This document shows positions 27,023 to 37,234 of a stretch of DNA of 64,000 nucleotides, piece by piece. How positions within the stretch are numbered: the stretch's first letter is position 1; each line of letters begins with the position of its first letter. Position numbers and translations under genes: made by a program. The stretch lies in assembly GCA_037576195.1 (NCBI GenBank), contig CM075101.1, positions 40,362,001 to 40,426,000 on the forward strand. The letters are read 5' to 3'. The stretch is from Phytoseiulus persimilis (Eukaryota; Arthropoda; Arachnida; Mesostigmata; Phytoseiidae). The notes under the pieces were generated by a model. The model ran no database searches. It was not told the DNA's origin and saw only the letters and a program-made list of their open reading frames with translations.

Positions 27023-29674
27023 GGAGAAAGTACTGAGCTTCGGGGTAGGCCCGCAGATGAGAAAGATTTGGAGAGAGCATCGAATTCTGTTTTCAGTGTA
27101 TGCGCTGCGCTGCCCACCGTTGCCTGTCATGAGACACGGGTCATTCTATTGTACAAACGAGAACCTCTGGGGCAGCCGATGCCTCTTCAAGTGTGATAAC
27201 GATTTCATCCTGAAGAATAACCTCACTGTGCCATACAAATGTGTCAAACGGAAGCGAGAAGCTCTTTGGAAGGTTCCGAGTATTCTTCCACTGTGTATCG
27301 GTGAGTGCCATTACATATTATGCACGAGAACTTTCCACAAATCTCGTTTCGCCCCGCTATCCGCGCTTGCATCTCATTCATTGCATGCACGGTTCTCCTT
27401 TGTTGAAACACTGAGAACATGAATATTGATCCGACAGGCAGGACTCCAACCACAACGACAACAACGGCGTCACCAACAACGGCTGTCGTTTCGCGAAGTC
27501 CCACTCGTAAGTTAAGATTCTCTATGAGAGGACTCCTATCAAGCCCATCTAATGTATTCAACAACTGTCTCAATCGATCACGGGCTCCTGACTCGGCTGG
27601 GACGGGCATCGTCTCATGCGACGCTTCTACCGAAAGCACGCAGACACTCGGAGAGCACTTGATTGAATAACGATCGAGCAGGCTAGATTTCGCAGTCGAC
27701 AGCAAGACGCGAGCCGCCGTGACAGCAGTCGACGACTTCATGAGAAGAGCGGACAGGATTCCAGGAGGGAGAATCACGATAAAAGGAAATTACTTTTTCA
27801 GTTCCTGAGAAGCGGCGACTGGCTTGTCGGTGGCCTCGAGCTCCGCAGAACGGTACTCTTCCACTCTTCGCTTAGCCTGAAATACAGATTCTCTGTCTCA
27901 GCACAATTTCGGAATCATGAGATCCACGATTCGCGTGGGTCGCGCAACGAATCGGATCCGAGGAGCGAGGCAGCTCCCCTGATTCGCTCGAGCAAGAGTC
28001 GCACTCCCATCTTTTCGGCTCTCTCGGTAACCTCAAGCCCTGAGCGAGTTTCAGAGAGTACGCCTAACGATCCGTTTCTTTGAACAGGTTGGACAGCTTG
28101 TGGCCTTCGAGGCCGGTGGAAGAAACGGCTGCTCGTCAAAGAGAATATCCCCTGCTACCGCGGCTGCTCCGACGGATTTGTACCTTCGATTCAGCTGGAG
28201 CCTTTCAACAGGAGTAGAATTTCGTGTGTCGGAGGGTCATGGTTCGGTTTCAAGGAGTTCGAGTGCCTGTCACCGACACACCACGTGGACTCGACGACGA
28301 AGGAATGTCAAAAAACCGCCGAGCAAGCACCAAATGTCCACTGCCAGGCGGTTGACGAGGATATCATCTGCAAACTGGAATGTCCGGAAGGACTCGTGAT
28401 ACCTCAAAAATATAAATCTAGGGCTGTGGTTCACTGCGGTCCCCACGGAGCCGGACACGAATGGCCGAGTTGTGAAGGTTGGTGTGGTCGGCTGTTCTCG
28501 CTTCGTTCTTGCCGACTCACGTTCCCAGCATCAGCAGGGTTTGGATTTACCGTACTTTCACTTCGATTTCCGATTCGATTGCAGATCGTGTTCCGCCCGT
28601 GCTCGTTGGAGGGTGCGAAGATATCTCAATCAAGAACGTGACATTTCCCTTCATCATCGAGCCGCCGGTTTTTCGATCGAACTTTCCAGGCGCTGAAGTG
28701 AATGTTTCGTGCAACAGAAACTCCATCGAGTCGTTCGGGAAATACGCCGTTACGTGCACGGCGCATGATGTCCAGCTGCAATCGGAGACAACTTGTTCAT
28801 ACACGATATCGAGTCAAGGTAGGCGCGCTCCTTGTCTCCCCAATGATAACGATCGAACAAATCTGAAGCTCGAGCTCGTCCTGATTCCTCGAGAATATTT
28901 TAATCGGGTTCCGCTCAAGTGTGTATCATCTCTGAGCAGCTACTTCGTGCAAGCCCTTCACGCCGGGAGAGCACACGATTCCGCGTTGTCGGTTCCCGAG
29001 ACACGAAGTGGCCTTCGCGGAAATCGACTCGTTTCCGGTCAGATCTGAATGCGAGTTCATTTGCTCGCCTGGCTATGTCATCGCGACCTCCCAAACCGAA
29101 GATTATAGCTACACCGTGTGTACAGAAGATGGCGCCTGGAGTCTGAGTGACTTCAATATTTGTCGACGTAATTACTTCTAGTTCTTTTTCGTCCGTCGTT
29201 CTTCTGCTTCTGCTGTCTATCTCTGGCTTCCGATTCTTCCCGCGAGCCGCTGCCAATTGAACTATTGGGCTCTTTGGGCACACCGCTTCGCTTCTAGATC
29301 GCTTTTTCAATCGCACACTTGCCTCACGCGGCGCCACCGTTGAAGCCTCAGCACGTTTCGAGAACCGTTCCGATATGGCTCCGTATATGTATTCCGAGAT
29401 GATGAATGGATAACTAGTTTTTGGATTGAAAAACGATTTGTCTACCTGAACATTTCAGCCCAAATACCACCAAAGCTTGTCACCCCCTGCGTCAACCAGA
29501 CATTGCGCGCGGCCGAAATCCCCGAAGAAGGATTAGCTTTCGAGAAGGGAATATACGAAGACGTGCTGGGCAATCCGATCAGACCGAGATGCAATTTAGA
29601 GACCGTCCCCAAGTTCGGAGTGTTTCACGTTATATGCCGCTACAGCGATATCGAGTTTCGCGTGTATGCAAAAT
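24273..29674 (+). CDS. Secreted/surface protein with signal peptide, HYR domain and multiple sushi (CCP) domains; 3' end unresolved
   Basis: Proposed exons: 24273-24327, 26021-26068, 26216-26336, 26436-26578, 27097-27300, 27438-27506, 28088-28477, 28585-28818, 28940-29167, 29459-29674. All have GT..AG borders, and nearly all introns are phase 1, as is usual for shuffled sushi modules. Exon 1 encodes a signal peptide (MLLKLVVALFTVVSA). Exons 3-4 join in phase 2 to form a HYR-like domain (TCIRCPSRQ... to ...GEHMITF...CRYTLK). Exon 5 is a sushi domain (RCPPLPVMRHGSFYC...W...LC). Exon 6 is a short Thr-rich linker. Exon 7 holds two sushi domains, and exons 8, 9 and 10 one each, every one with the four-cysteine pattern; the Trp is missing in exon 8, and the last cysteine of exon 10 would be completed across the splice site. 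Sushi and HYR domains mediate extracellular binding, so an adhesion or matrix role is likely. Extra exons may be missed between 24,328 and 26,020. No exact orthologue was named; SRPX- or SVEP1-like proteins share the HYR-sushi pairing. Confidence 0.7.
26973..27020. repeat. (AG)24 microsatellite
   Basis: An uninterrupted 48-bp AG dinucleotide run in the intron between the second HYR exon (ends 26,578) and the first sushi exon (starts 27,097). It ends 76 bp before the exon and so lies just upstream of the acceptor region. Confidence 0.97.
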
Positions 29675-31612
29675 GTAAATTCGTTGTGAGCGCGTTGAAA
29701 CTCTGACAGGGTTTCAGAAAAGAGTTGGTGAAATTCCAATTGTTAAGGAACCGCTCAGGGAACAGGAGGTCCCGTCTACCCGGCCCGCGGTGTAAACCCG
29801 GAGGAGGACATCCATTCAATACGAAAGCGATCATGTTCGGAGGCAGCTTTTTGGGGATTGTATTGAGACTAACAGAATCGTCGTTGGAGTGTTCACAACT
29901 GTCTATCAATTCATCGAACTCATGAATCATCCCATACCTGAACAGCGAGGCAACGACGTCGAGCTAATCAATTCGGTGACCGATGTGCCGTGACCGATCT
30001 TGTACAGGAACCAGCCCATTCGTTCAGGGTGGGGGAACTGCTATTCACTTGAGAGCGTACCCTCAAGATCGGGATTCTCGTGGCAAGAGAATCTTCTCAG
30101 AGAAGATCTTCACGAGGAAAGCGGGTTTCGTGGAAAAGTCGGAGGACACACGACCGCTAACGACAGTTCCCAAGATCATTCCCGCGAAATCGTTGTCTCG
30201 ATCAGTTTCCATCTGTAAGGAAAAAACATTCGAAGATGTCGTGTAACTTATAAGTTTTTAGTTGAATTCCGAAGGATCATACAGGAATGTAGATCATCAG
30301 CTCGAGGCTCATAGATATAGTCCTCGTTGCGAACGAAAAATGTGTGGTCGCTTCTTCGGCTCATCGCGAGGGATTCGACTTATCCTCGTTACAGTTGTTT
30401 TCGTCGGGAACGGTCAACCGTGTTCCGGTTTGAATAAACGCACGTTTACAAGGACTTCTTCAACCTCTTGCATCGCCACCAAGCGTTCCAAAATCAGAGT
30501 AGGACAGAGTGACCGGAGCGAGCCGCAAATAGAACTAGAACTTCCAGAACTTGTTGCGCTGCGGCGTAAACTAAGCGAGGACTTCCCCCGAGGCCGATTG
30601 CCGCGAGCATGATCCCGTGAGCCCGAATGAGACTCCGCCCACCGGAGAGCGCGCAGGCTCACTGAAGCTTCTGTGCGGGGCCATGTTGCTTCCGCTAGGA
30701 GTTCTCCGGTCACATCATCTTGGCCTCGTTCAAAGCATGAGACGCTATCCTTCCCTCTGAACGGAGAAGCGCTCGAGGAGTATCCCTACGACATCGCCCT
30801 CCTGAGCAATGACACCGAACTCGAGCCATCACACCCAGATGGCGCAACGGAGTAGGGACGAATTGAGCCGATCGCTTCGATAGCAATCAAGTTCGCATGA
30901 ACAATCAGTGACTGTCTGCATGGGAACCGGTGGAATTTGCACCCGAGTTGCTAGATTGGGAAACAATTTCCACGGCAAACTCATGATCCGCAAGGTTCGA
31001 GGAAACTGAGCAGAGGTCCCCTTTTTCGCTCGTTCAGAACTCTATCATTGATCGAGTCACCTGAGAGAGTCCCACAGAGCGGGAGAGAATGAGTAATTCA
31101 TAAATCAACTTGGCAAGTCACCCCACGTATCGGGGTCATGAGTCATGAGCAGTGCTCGTGTCTTTGTGCCACCTCCGACATGGCGAGGCTCTCGAAGATG
31201 TGCTCCGCTGTCAGCGAAGTCGTTAAGGAATCAATAACAAATCCGACAACTTCAGGGATCACGCAAGGGCGAAAGAGCTCGACTTGAAGAATTATCATTT
31301 CACTTATTCAGTCCATAAATATTAGTTCTACTGAATAAGAGCTCTAACGGGTTCATCAACGTGATCTAAGCAGATGGGCCATTATCACGCCAATGACTCG
31401 TCAGCTCACTTCGCAACCGCCATCGGGAAATTTCGGGTGGGGCCCCCGCCCTGGGTACGCTACTGCCAAAGACCAGTGTTCTCATCCGTATATCCCGGCT
31501 CGAAGAGGGAGTGTCTGATGATCAACCCGAATCGTTTGGCAGTGAAAAGGAGCAGAACAATAGACGGTAGGGTCAACAGTGCTTCGTTCTCTTCAAGAAC
31601 AAGGTCTTGCTT
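29675..31612. other. Unresolved 3' part of the sushi/HYR gene or intergenic DNA
   Basis: Several plus-strand tracts look coding but could not be spliced cleanly to the exon ending 29,674. One is about 30,028-30,214, a Ser/Thr/Lys-rich tract ending at a good phase-1 donor (T|GTAAGG). Another is 30,262-30,612. A third, 30,673-30,855, ends in an acidic tail, YPYDIALLSNDTELEPSHPD, with a stop at 30,853. If the last is the terminal exon, the protein would have a cytoplasmic-like tail, but no clear transmembrane segment was placed. One possible acceptor (30,008) would create a TGA with the preceding exon and is unlikely. Confidence 0.3.
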
Positions 31613-32700
31613 CTAACCTGAGAGCAGCACGTCCATAGGAGCTTGAACGGGTTCACGCGCACTCGGCTGGGCGGAGCCTCCTTCGGGCTCGCGGCACTCT
31701 GGCTCGCTGTATTCGGGCTCGCGGCACTCTGGCTCGCTGTATTCGGGCTCGCGGCACTCTGGCTCGCTGTATTCGGGCTCGCGACAAGCGGGCTGGAGGG
31801 AGGTAACCAGCTGAGTGAGAACAGGCTTCGTCCGCTTCTTCCATGGCTCAGACTCCATCGAACAGATTTCACAAGGTTCCATTTGGATTCAGCAATGGAG
31901 GTTTCAACAGTCCCCGGATACCTTTCGTGGCGTTCAACACGGTGCTCGCGACGGAAACCCGGACGATTGCCGGAACGTGACCGCGTTACGCACTGAATGC
32001 ACTCACTGCAAGGTTCCGGACACGTTCGTTCGCTGACTGACCAGCAAGCTGAATGAACGTCGCTCCGTCGACCCGGGCCGCCGCAGTCATGATGACTGCG
32101 GGGACCCAATGACGGAAGCCAAAAACGATCTCGTTTGAGCCGTCCGCGCAATTAGCGGCGGCCGTAACGGGGGCTATGCACACTCCACTTGCACTCCCGA
32201 CCGGCCGTTTTGACAGCCTTCACTAATTCGTCTCCATGCATCTTTCCCACGTCTAGCTCCGGAACGGCCTCGTCGGACCGAGACTCAAAATGCAGCGATT
32301 TTCGGCCACCCTGTTTGCTGAAGCCCTGCCTCGTCTTCAAAATGTCGCGCATATAGTCTCTCTCCGCTGCAACTTTGCTGTATCTGGGGTGAAAATCGTA
32401 CCCCTGCATGGCCTTCGTCTATTGCACGATAGGCAGGCAGGATCGTTCTTCAGCATCTCACCCTCTATCACCAAGAACCACTGCTCAATCTACCGTAATA
32501 AATGGCGAAGTTCATCGTTGTGGAGATATCGTTCACGATCACCCGAGGTTGTGGATGAATTTTCGTTTGAATTATCGGATTCCTCGTACGGCCATCGACG
32601 AAGGAGTCGCGAAACGAAATGCTTGTCTCTCTATTTCCCGCTCGTTCCCTCGCCGAACTCGTCGTCGGCTTGTGCAGTGCTCCGTTTGATCAGATATGCC
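31613..32700 (-). pseudogene. Frame-broken protein-like tract, family unknown
   Basis: Read on the minus strand, successive pieces have convincing protein composition but sit in different frames: MTEDKFTEHAQAYLIKRSTA (near 32,700), ETSISFRDSFVDGRTRNPII, then an 85-residue frame at 32,152-32,409 (starts MQGYDFHPRYSKVAAERDYM), then GATFIQLAGQSANERVRNLA (ends near 32,010), then a frame ending at 31,613 that contains the 10-residue repeat. Changes of frame without usable short introns suggest a decayed gene or dead transposable-element ORF. One junction (ERVRNLA before GTGAGT) could be a real donor, so a spliced gene is not excluded. No domain was recognised. Confidence 0.35.
31682..31787. repeat. 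30-bp minisatellite, about 3.5 copies
   Basis: Three near-identical 30-bp units (TTCGGGCTCGCGGCACTCTG plus GCTCGCTGTA) and a partial fourth. The period is a multiple of three, so all frames stay open. On the minus strand it reads as a 10-residue repeat, ECREPEYSEP, in a frame that continues to a stop at 31,613. The high identity points to recent expansion. Confidence 0.9.
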
Positions 32701-32938
32701 TGCGCATGCTCTGTGAACTTATCCTCTGTCATGTGCAGGAGTAATGTTCAGAAGTGGAGTTTCTAACAATGTGGAGCAGCCACGGCGTCGATGACATCGT
32801 CGCCGCTACCTAGCAGGAGTGGTGGGAATAGCTACGGTGGCAGCCTGAGTCGTAGCAGCCGAAACCGTTGAGTCGATCCAGCGAACAATACTCCAAAATG
32901 TCTGTGGTTTCCCCACTGTAGTCACATTCAAAAAGTTT

Positions 32939-33010
32939 CTCTTGTGATTCGAGGTGAACTCTAGTTCGTCAGCGGTCCTCTTGTGATTCGGGGTGAACTC
33001 TGGTTCGTCC
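32939..33010. repeat. Direct repeat, two copies of about 33 bp
   Basis: TCTTGTGATTCGAGGTGAAC followed by TCTAGTTCGTC at 32,939-32,970 recurs with two A/G differences from about 32,979 to 33,009. The spacing between copies is about 39 bp. It looks like a simple tandem duplication with no evident function. Confidence 0.75.
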
Positions 33011-35223
33011 TTGTTAACATCTCGCTCCCCGCCAGATGCCTTCTCAGTTTGTGTTCTGTACTCTTCAATGATGCAGAAGATTTATAGGAGCACTCTCGCA
33101 CTTAATCTGCCGTGGCGGAAGAGCGCTCAGACAAGTGCAGACAACGATTATGACAGTGCGGCTGAGGATGAGCTCAACATTTTCGACGAGCTGGGTGCGT
33201 ATATGAAGTTCTCCAACAATGAATACCTCATTTGTGGGGCTCCTTCACCACGATCTCAACCTCGGGCCGAATCCTCTCTGGCTTGTGTATGTCCAGCGAT
33301 TCCGACAGCTTCATGACCCGACGGAGCTCCTGATTTTTTCGGACAGTCTGGAGCAGCCTTCGATTCTCTGGGCTTAACATCCGGCTGATTTTTCTGAGGA
33401 GTCGATCAGAGGCGATGGTATCTCCGAGTTGACTCAGCCACATGGTGCTGCTTTCGACGGAGCAAATACCGGGCGAACAGCTGTCGACTCCGATCATAGT
33501 TTTCCCTCGTGGACAGCGCAGCTTGTTGCTAGCGAGTCCGATTCACTGCGGTGTCGCAATTCGACAATTCATCCATATCTCTATGACCAAGAACAGGGAA
33601 CCTGGAGTTTACAAAGAATAAGAGGAAATAGATTCGAGTCGAGGGATCACGGGGGCGGGGATTCAACGGCGTCAAGGGATTGCGCGCATCGCCATCCAAT
33701 GGACACTCCAATCTGAGTCCCAGCTCATATTTCGAGCGTCTAATGGAGGATTTTGAGAGTTCTCGCCGTTCCTGTGTTCGGTTGCAAGGAAGAACAAGTC
33801 GGTATCCAGTGATGCCCAACATCGTTTGTGGACACAACAACTTAGGGTGATGCGCGCCATCCGACCTCACACGCTGTCAGATTCTGCCCCCGTGTTTTTT
33901 CCATTCATGCATGGAGCATTTCCTCGGTCATATCCCCGTGCTCAGATCCGACGAGAGTCAGACGGAACGTATGGAAGATCGAAACAAAATCAACACAGGA
34001 TTGAGAACGGGGCGATCATTGAATGACTTGTATCGATGATAGCACATGCCCTGACCTATCGCATGTCTCTTGCGAGAGAAGCTTGACGGTTTCGAAGGAG
34101 CCCGCGACGAGATGAGGATGGTGAGAGATATGATTCAGAGCATGCGCATGCCAAACATTCCAGAATCCTCTGTAAGAAGGGAACCAGAGTCCGCTAGTTT
34201 TCGGCTCGGAACTCAAATGAAATCACGGAAGGTGCCGTAACTCCCTTTCCGCCCTCCAACTTTCCAATCCTCTTGGTGTCCATCAAATCACAACTGAACG
34301 TTTGCATCGTAGACAGGCTACGAGACTATAGGGCACAGTGAGTCACGCCTGCTGGATCTGAGGATGACGATGTTGTTGCCAGACATGACGCTTCTCTACG
34401 AGTTCGAGCTGCGAGGCAAAGTCCATCAGCTACTGGATGTCGATCTGAGAGACTGTCCGAGAGACGGCGATCGTGGGCAGGGCTCCATCCAAGTTTCGCC
34501 GGTGAATTGAGGAAGTCGCCGCGGCGTTCAACTCCACATCCTTCCGGAAAGAGAAACACTTGTCAAGTGTGCTTTGGAATGCTTAGAGATATATGCTCTG
34601 CAATGCTTATCGAAAATGCCTGCCGTTCCGCCTCCCAACCCCGCGCATTTCAAAAGAGTCGAAGTGGAAAAATCCGGGGGATTTCTTGAGTTGGTGCCGG
34701 AAGATCCAAACCTATTCTCTTCGGGCTGAACCTATGGCTTTGATGGTGGCACTCTTCCCGCATCGAGAGAGAGAACCGCTTGTTCTCCTGCTCATGATTC
34801 CGTTCGGCATGCGGGTATGTTCGCTGCGAACCTATTGGAGCAGAACAGAACTCGCCGCTATCAACCACTAGCGCGTTCGTGGAACTGCTCGAAGAACAGT
34901 ATCGACGCCAGTTTAGTGACTCTGAGGGAGAGCCGACATTGACACACGGTTTCGCCGGGAGATGGTCATGACATGCTTTCAATTTATTTTGACGGCTGAC
35001 TGAGGCTCACAAGCTGGCAAGGGGACCGAGAGCTCCACAAGGCAAATGGCTCGAGTACTTGACCAACAAAATCTCAGCTTTTGGCCAGTGACTGAGCCAA
35101 GAAGGAGCTTCGGGTAACGTCCGGGCAGAGTTCAACTTCTTCGCTTCCTGGGTGATTTCTGCCCACGGTGAGCGATATCGCATCGAAGATATCACATACG
35201 ATGCCAAGTCTGGTTTCAGGCGC
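33011..35223. other. Intergenic stretch with scattered protein-like tracts on both strands
   Basis: Tracts with protein-like composition include plus 33,071-33,240 (DYDSAAEDELNIFDELGAYM), minus 33,228-33,497 (DRLLRKISRMLSPENRRLLQ), plus about 34,330-34,510 (MTLLYEFELRGKVHQLLDVD) and plus about 34,614-34,730 (MPAVPPPNPAHFKRVEVEKS). They overlap on opposite strands or are closed by stops within 40-90 codons, and I could not join them by splicing. Decayed mobile-element genes are the most likely source, but no family motif was recognised. Confidence 0.3.
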
Positions 35224-35454
35224 TCAGACGGCGGGCGGAGCTTGTCTCTCGAAATCTGCGTAAGGAGGTGGCAGTTGTTGGCAGCAAGCTCCATGACAGC
35301 AAGCACTGTAACATCGTTGTGTTTGCCACGTTGACAATTCGAACACTGTGTAACGAGTCCTTCGATTCTCCTCTAGGCAGAGCCGGAATAGGAACGCGAA
35401 GGTTAGCACGAACAGCACGAGTATTACAATCAAAAATGATTCGATGGTCATCAT
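35224..35454 (-). CDS. Small single-pass membrane protein with Cys-rich tail and PPPY motif (76 residues)
   Basis: The frame opens with tandem ATGs (MMTIESF) followed at once by a strongly hydrophobic membrane segment (FLIVILVLFVLTFAFLFRL). A short basic/Thr-rich stretch follows, then a Cys cluster (CYSACCHGACC), then QQLPPPYADFERQAPPAV and a stop. The PPPY motif is a typical ligand for WW domains of Nedd4-family ubiquitin ligases. A membrane segment, Cys cluster and PY motif together recall the WBP1/VOPP1 and Shisa adaptor families, but the Cys-rich part here is on the cytoplasmic side if the N-terminus is outside. An upstream exon carrying a signal peptide may be missing; the frame stays open upstream to 35,598 with less convincing sequence. 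Function is not assigned. Confidence 0.45.
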   Translation of the reverse strand: MMTIESFLIVILVLFVLTFAFLFRLCLEENRRTRYTVFELSTWQTQRCYSACCHGACCQQLPPPYADFERQAPPAV

Positions 35455-35982
35455 AGAGTGACGGCAACGGGAATCGAAACGAGTGTGCTCCGGTCCCGTT
35501 TCTGCGTTCACTCCGAAGCCTCTCATTATCGTTGCGTAGTGTATCAACGCATGGTCAAAACGAGAGGCAGACCGGTCACGCCAGCGACCTCGAGACACGG
35601 AGCTGGAACAGTGGAACGTTCTCGGAGAATGGGAGACGTATCAATCTCTAATATCGTATAACGAAGCTTCTGCTTCTCGGAGAACAACAACAGACCACAC
35701 AGACACTTCCGAGCTCGGACTGGTCGATTACCGTTGACTCATTCCGTTCATCTGATCATTCATTCAGACCAACAGACATTCGATGTGTTGGTGCGGGCAA
35801 TCATAAGCTCACTCAAAGTTGCTGGACATTTCGCCAGTCCTCGCAAATGAGCCGGTCTGCTTCTCGAACCGTCGTTGATGTTCCGGTGAAGCCGAGCAAT
35901 GGAGATCAAGGAACGACTCCAAGGGAATAGGAGACGGCAACCTCAGCTTCCGGGTCATGCTTCATAACGCTTCTTGAGCAGC

Positions 35983-36196
35983 CATGAGAGTTCTGATATT
36001 GAGCCTATTTTCACGCATCATTTTGGGGTGCACGTACTCGAGCTCAGAGACAGCTTCAAGTTCCCCTCTGCTCCATCGGAGCCTGCTGTTGCTGATCGCA
36101 AACGCGGAACACGAGTGCAGAGAATGCGCGAACAGGAGAGCACGGGAGCTTGTTGCTTCGAGCTATGAAGTTACAGCAAAGTCAGCTTGTCTGTAA
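35983..36196 (+). other. Doubtful short frame with signal-peptide-like start
   Basis: ATG at 35,983 opens a 70-residue frame beginning MRVLILSLFSRIILGC, which has the shape of a signal peptide, followed by Ser-rich sequence and EHECRECANRRA. No splice partner or homologue was recognised. It could be the first exon of a mucin-like gene that includes the Thr-rich exon ending 37,234, but this is only positional inference. Confidence 0.2.
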
Positions 36197-36861
36197 ACTC
36201 CTCGGCCTCCTCCACCTGGATAGCCTATCGCCCGGAATAATCCTAGAGGAGGAAACTCCGGATCAGCATTTTCATGGACCCTTCGGGAGGAGGAACATGG
36301 CTCAGATCAGGAGGTAGAACTTCGCTTCCTGAAGCCTCCTCTGGAACCAGATGACAGGACTATGCAAACAGCTGCGAAACCACAGCAGGGCTATCCTGAC
36401 AATATGAGAGGGTAAACACGCCTTGGACCAGCGCACGACAAACAGAGCTCTTCAAGTTCAAGTGGACCAGGAGGTGAAGAGACCCAGCGGGAGCCAGATG
36501 TATTGAAATCGATCCGAGGAGGAGAGATCCACGTGGAGGGCATTCACGTGCTCACCGTGCCGCTGCTGTTGCGGCAGCCGCCGCCGCGGAGGCTCGGAGA
36601 GCGTGGCCTGATGTGTGTGTGGGCGTGTGTGGATTGGCTGTGTGTGCGTGTCAACTCGTTCCTCTCCACCGCATACGTAGTAGTAGTCGTAGGTAAGCAG
36701 CAGTGGGCACCGCCAGCTGCACTGGCACCCGAGACGATCAATGGGGCTCCGGTGGAAACGCCCTCTGACGAGTGATTTTTACAACAAAACTGTACACAAA
36801 GCCGCATTGCCTTGCGGAGGGGCTCAGAGACAGACAGCCCGCTTCTGCTGCCAACGCCACC

Positions 36862-36882
36862 GCAGCAGCAGCAGCAGCAGCA
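36862..36882. repeat. (GCA)7 trinucleotide run
   Basis: A seven-unit GCA run in a Cys/Ser/Ala-rich stretch. It creates long open antisense frames nearby that should not be taken as genes. Confidence 0.9.
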
Positions 36883-36972
36883 AGCACAAGGTTAGACCAG
36901 AACGGGGGCATGCCGCAGTGAGGCTGCTCGGAAGGCGCTGCCCAATGGGCCGCCTGTGCGTATGCAGAACTG

Positions 36973-37234
36973 TGAAGTGAGTCTGGAGTCGGAACATCTC
37001 TGAGTAGAACACCGACGACTGCGACGACAGCGAAAATAGAATCAGTCATAGTGCTCGGTGCAAAAAAAAAAGCAACAACGACATCAACAACGACAGGAAT
37101 AACAGGAGGATTACTGACAACATCAACAGAAGCCACCGTTCTGGCTACAAGCTCTATCCAAACGACGTCGACGGCTACAGCAGTTGTAACAACCACTATC
37201 CGGGCCATGACTTCAAACAGACTCTCCACCTCGG
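36973..37234 (+). CDS. Putative Thr-rich mucin-like exon
   Basis: A plus-strand tract (coding from about 36,985) rich in Thr, Ser, Ala and Val (for example ATTTSTTTGITGGLLTTSTE and TSSIQTTSTATAVVTTTIRA) ends at a clean phase-1 donor, TCGG|GTGAGT, at 37,234. The upstream acceptor is unclear; an in-frame TGA at about 36,973 sets the left limit. Thr-rich segments of this sort are O-glycosylated stalks. The phase-1 border matches those of the sushi/HYR gene 7.5 kb upstream, which has its own Thr-rich linker exon, so this could be a distal exon of that gene or part of a separate one. Confidence 0.35.
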
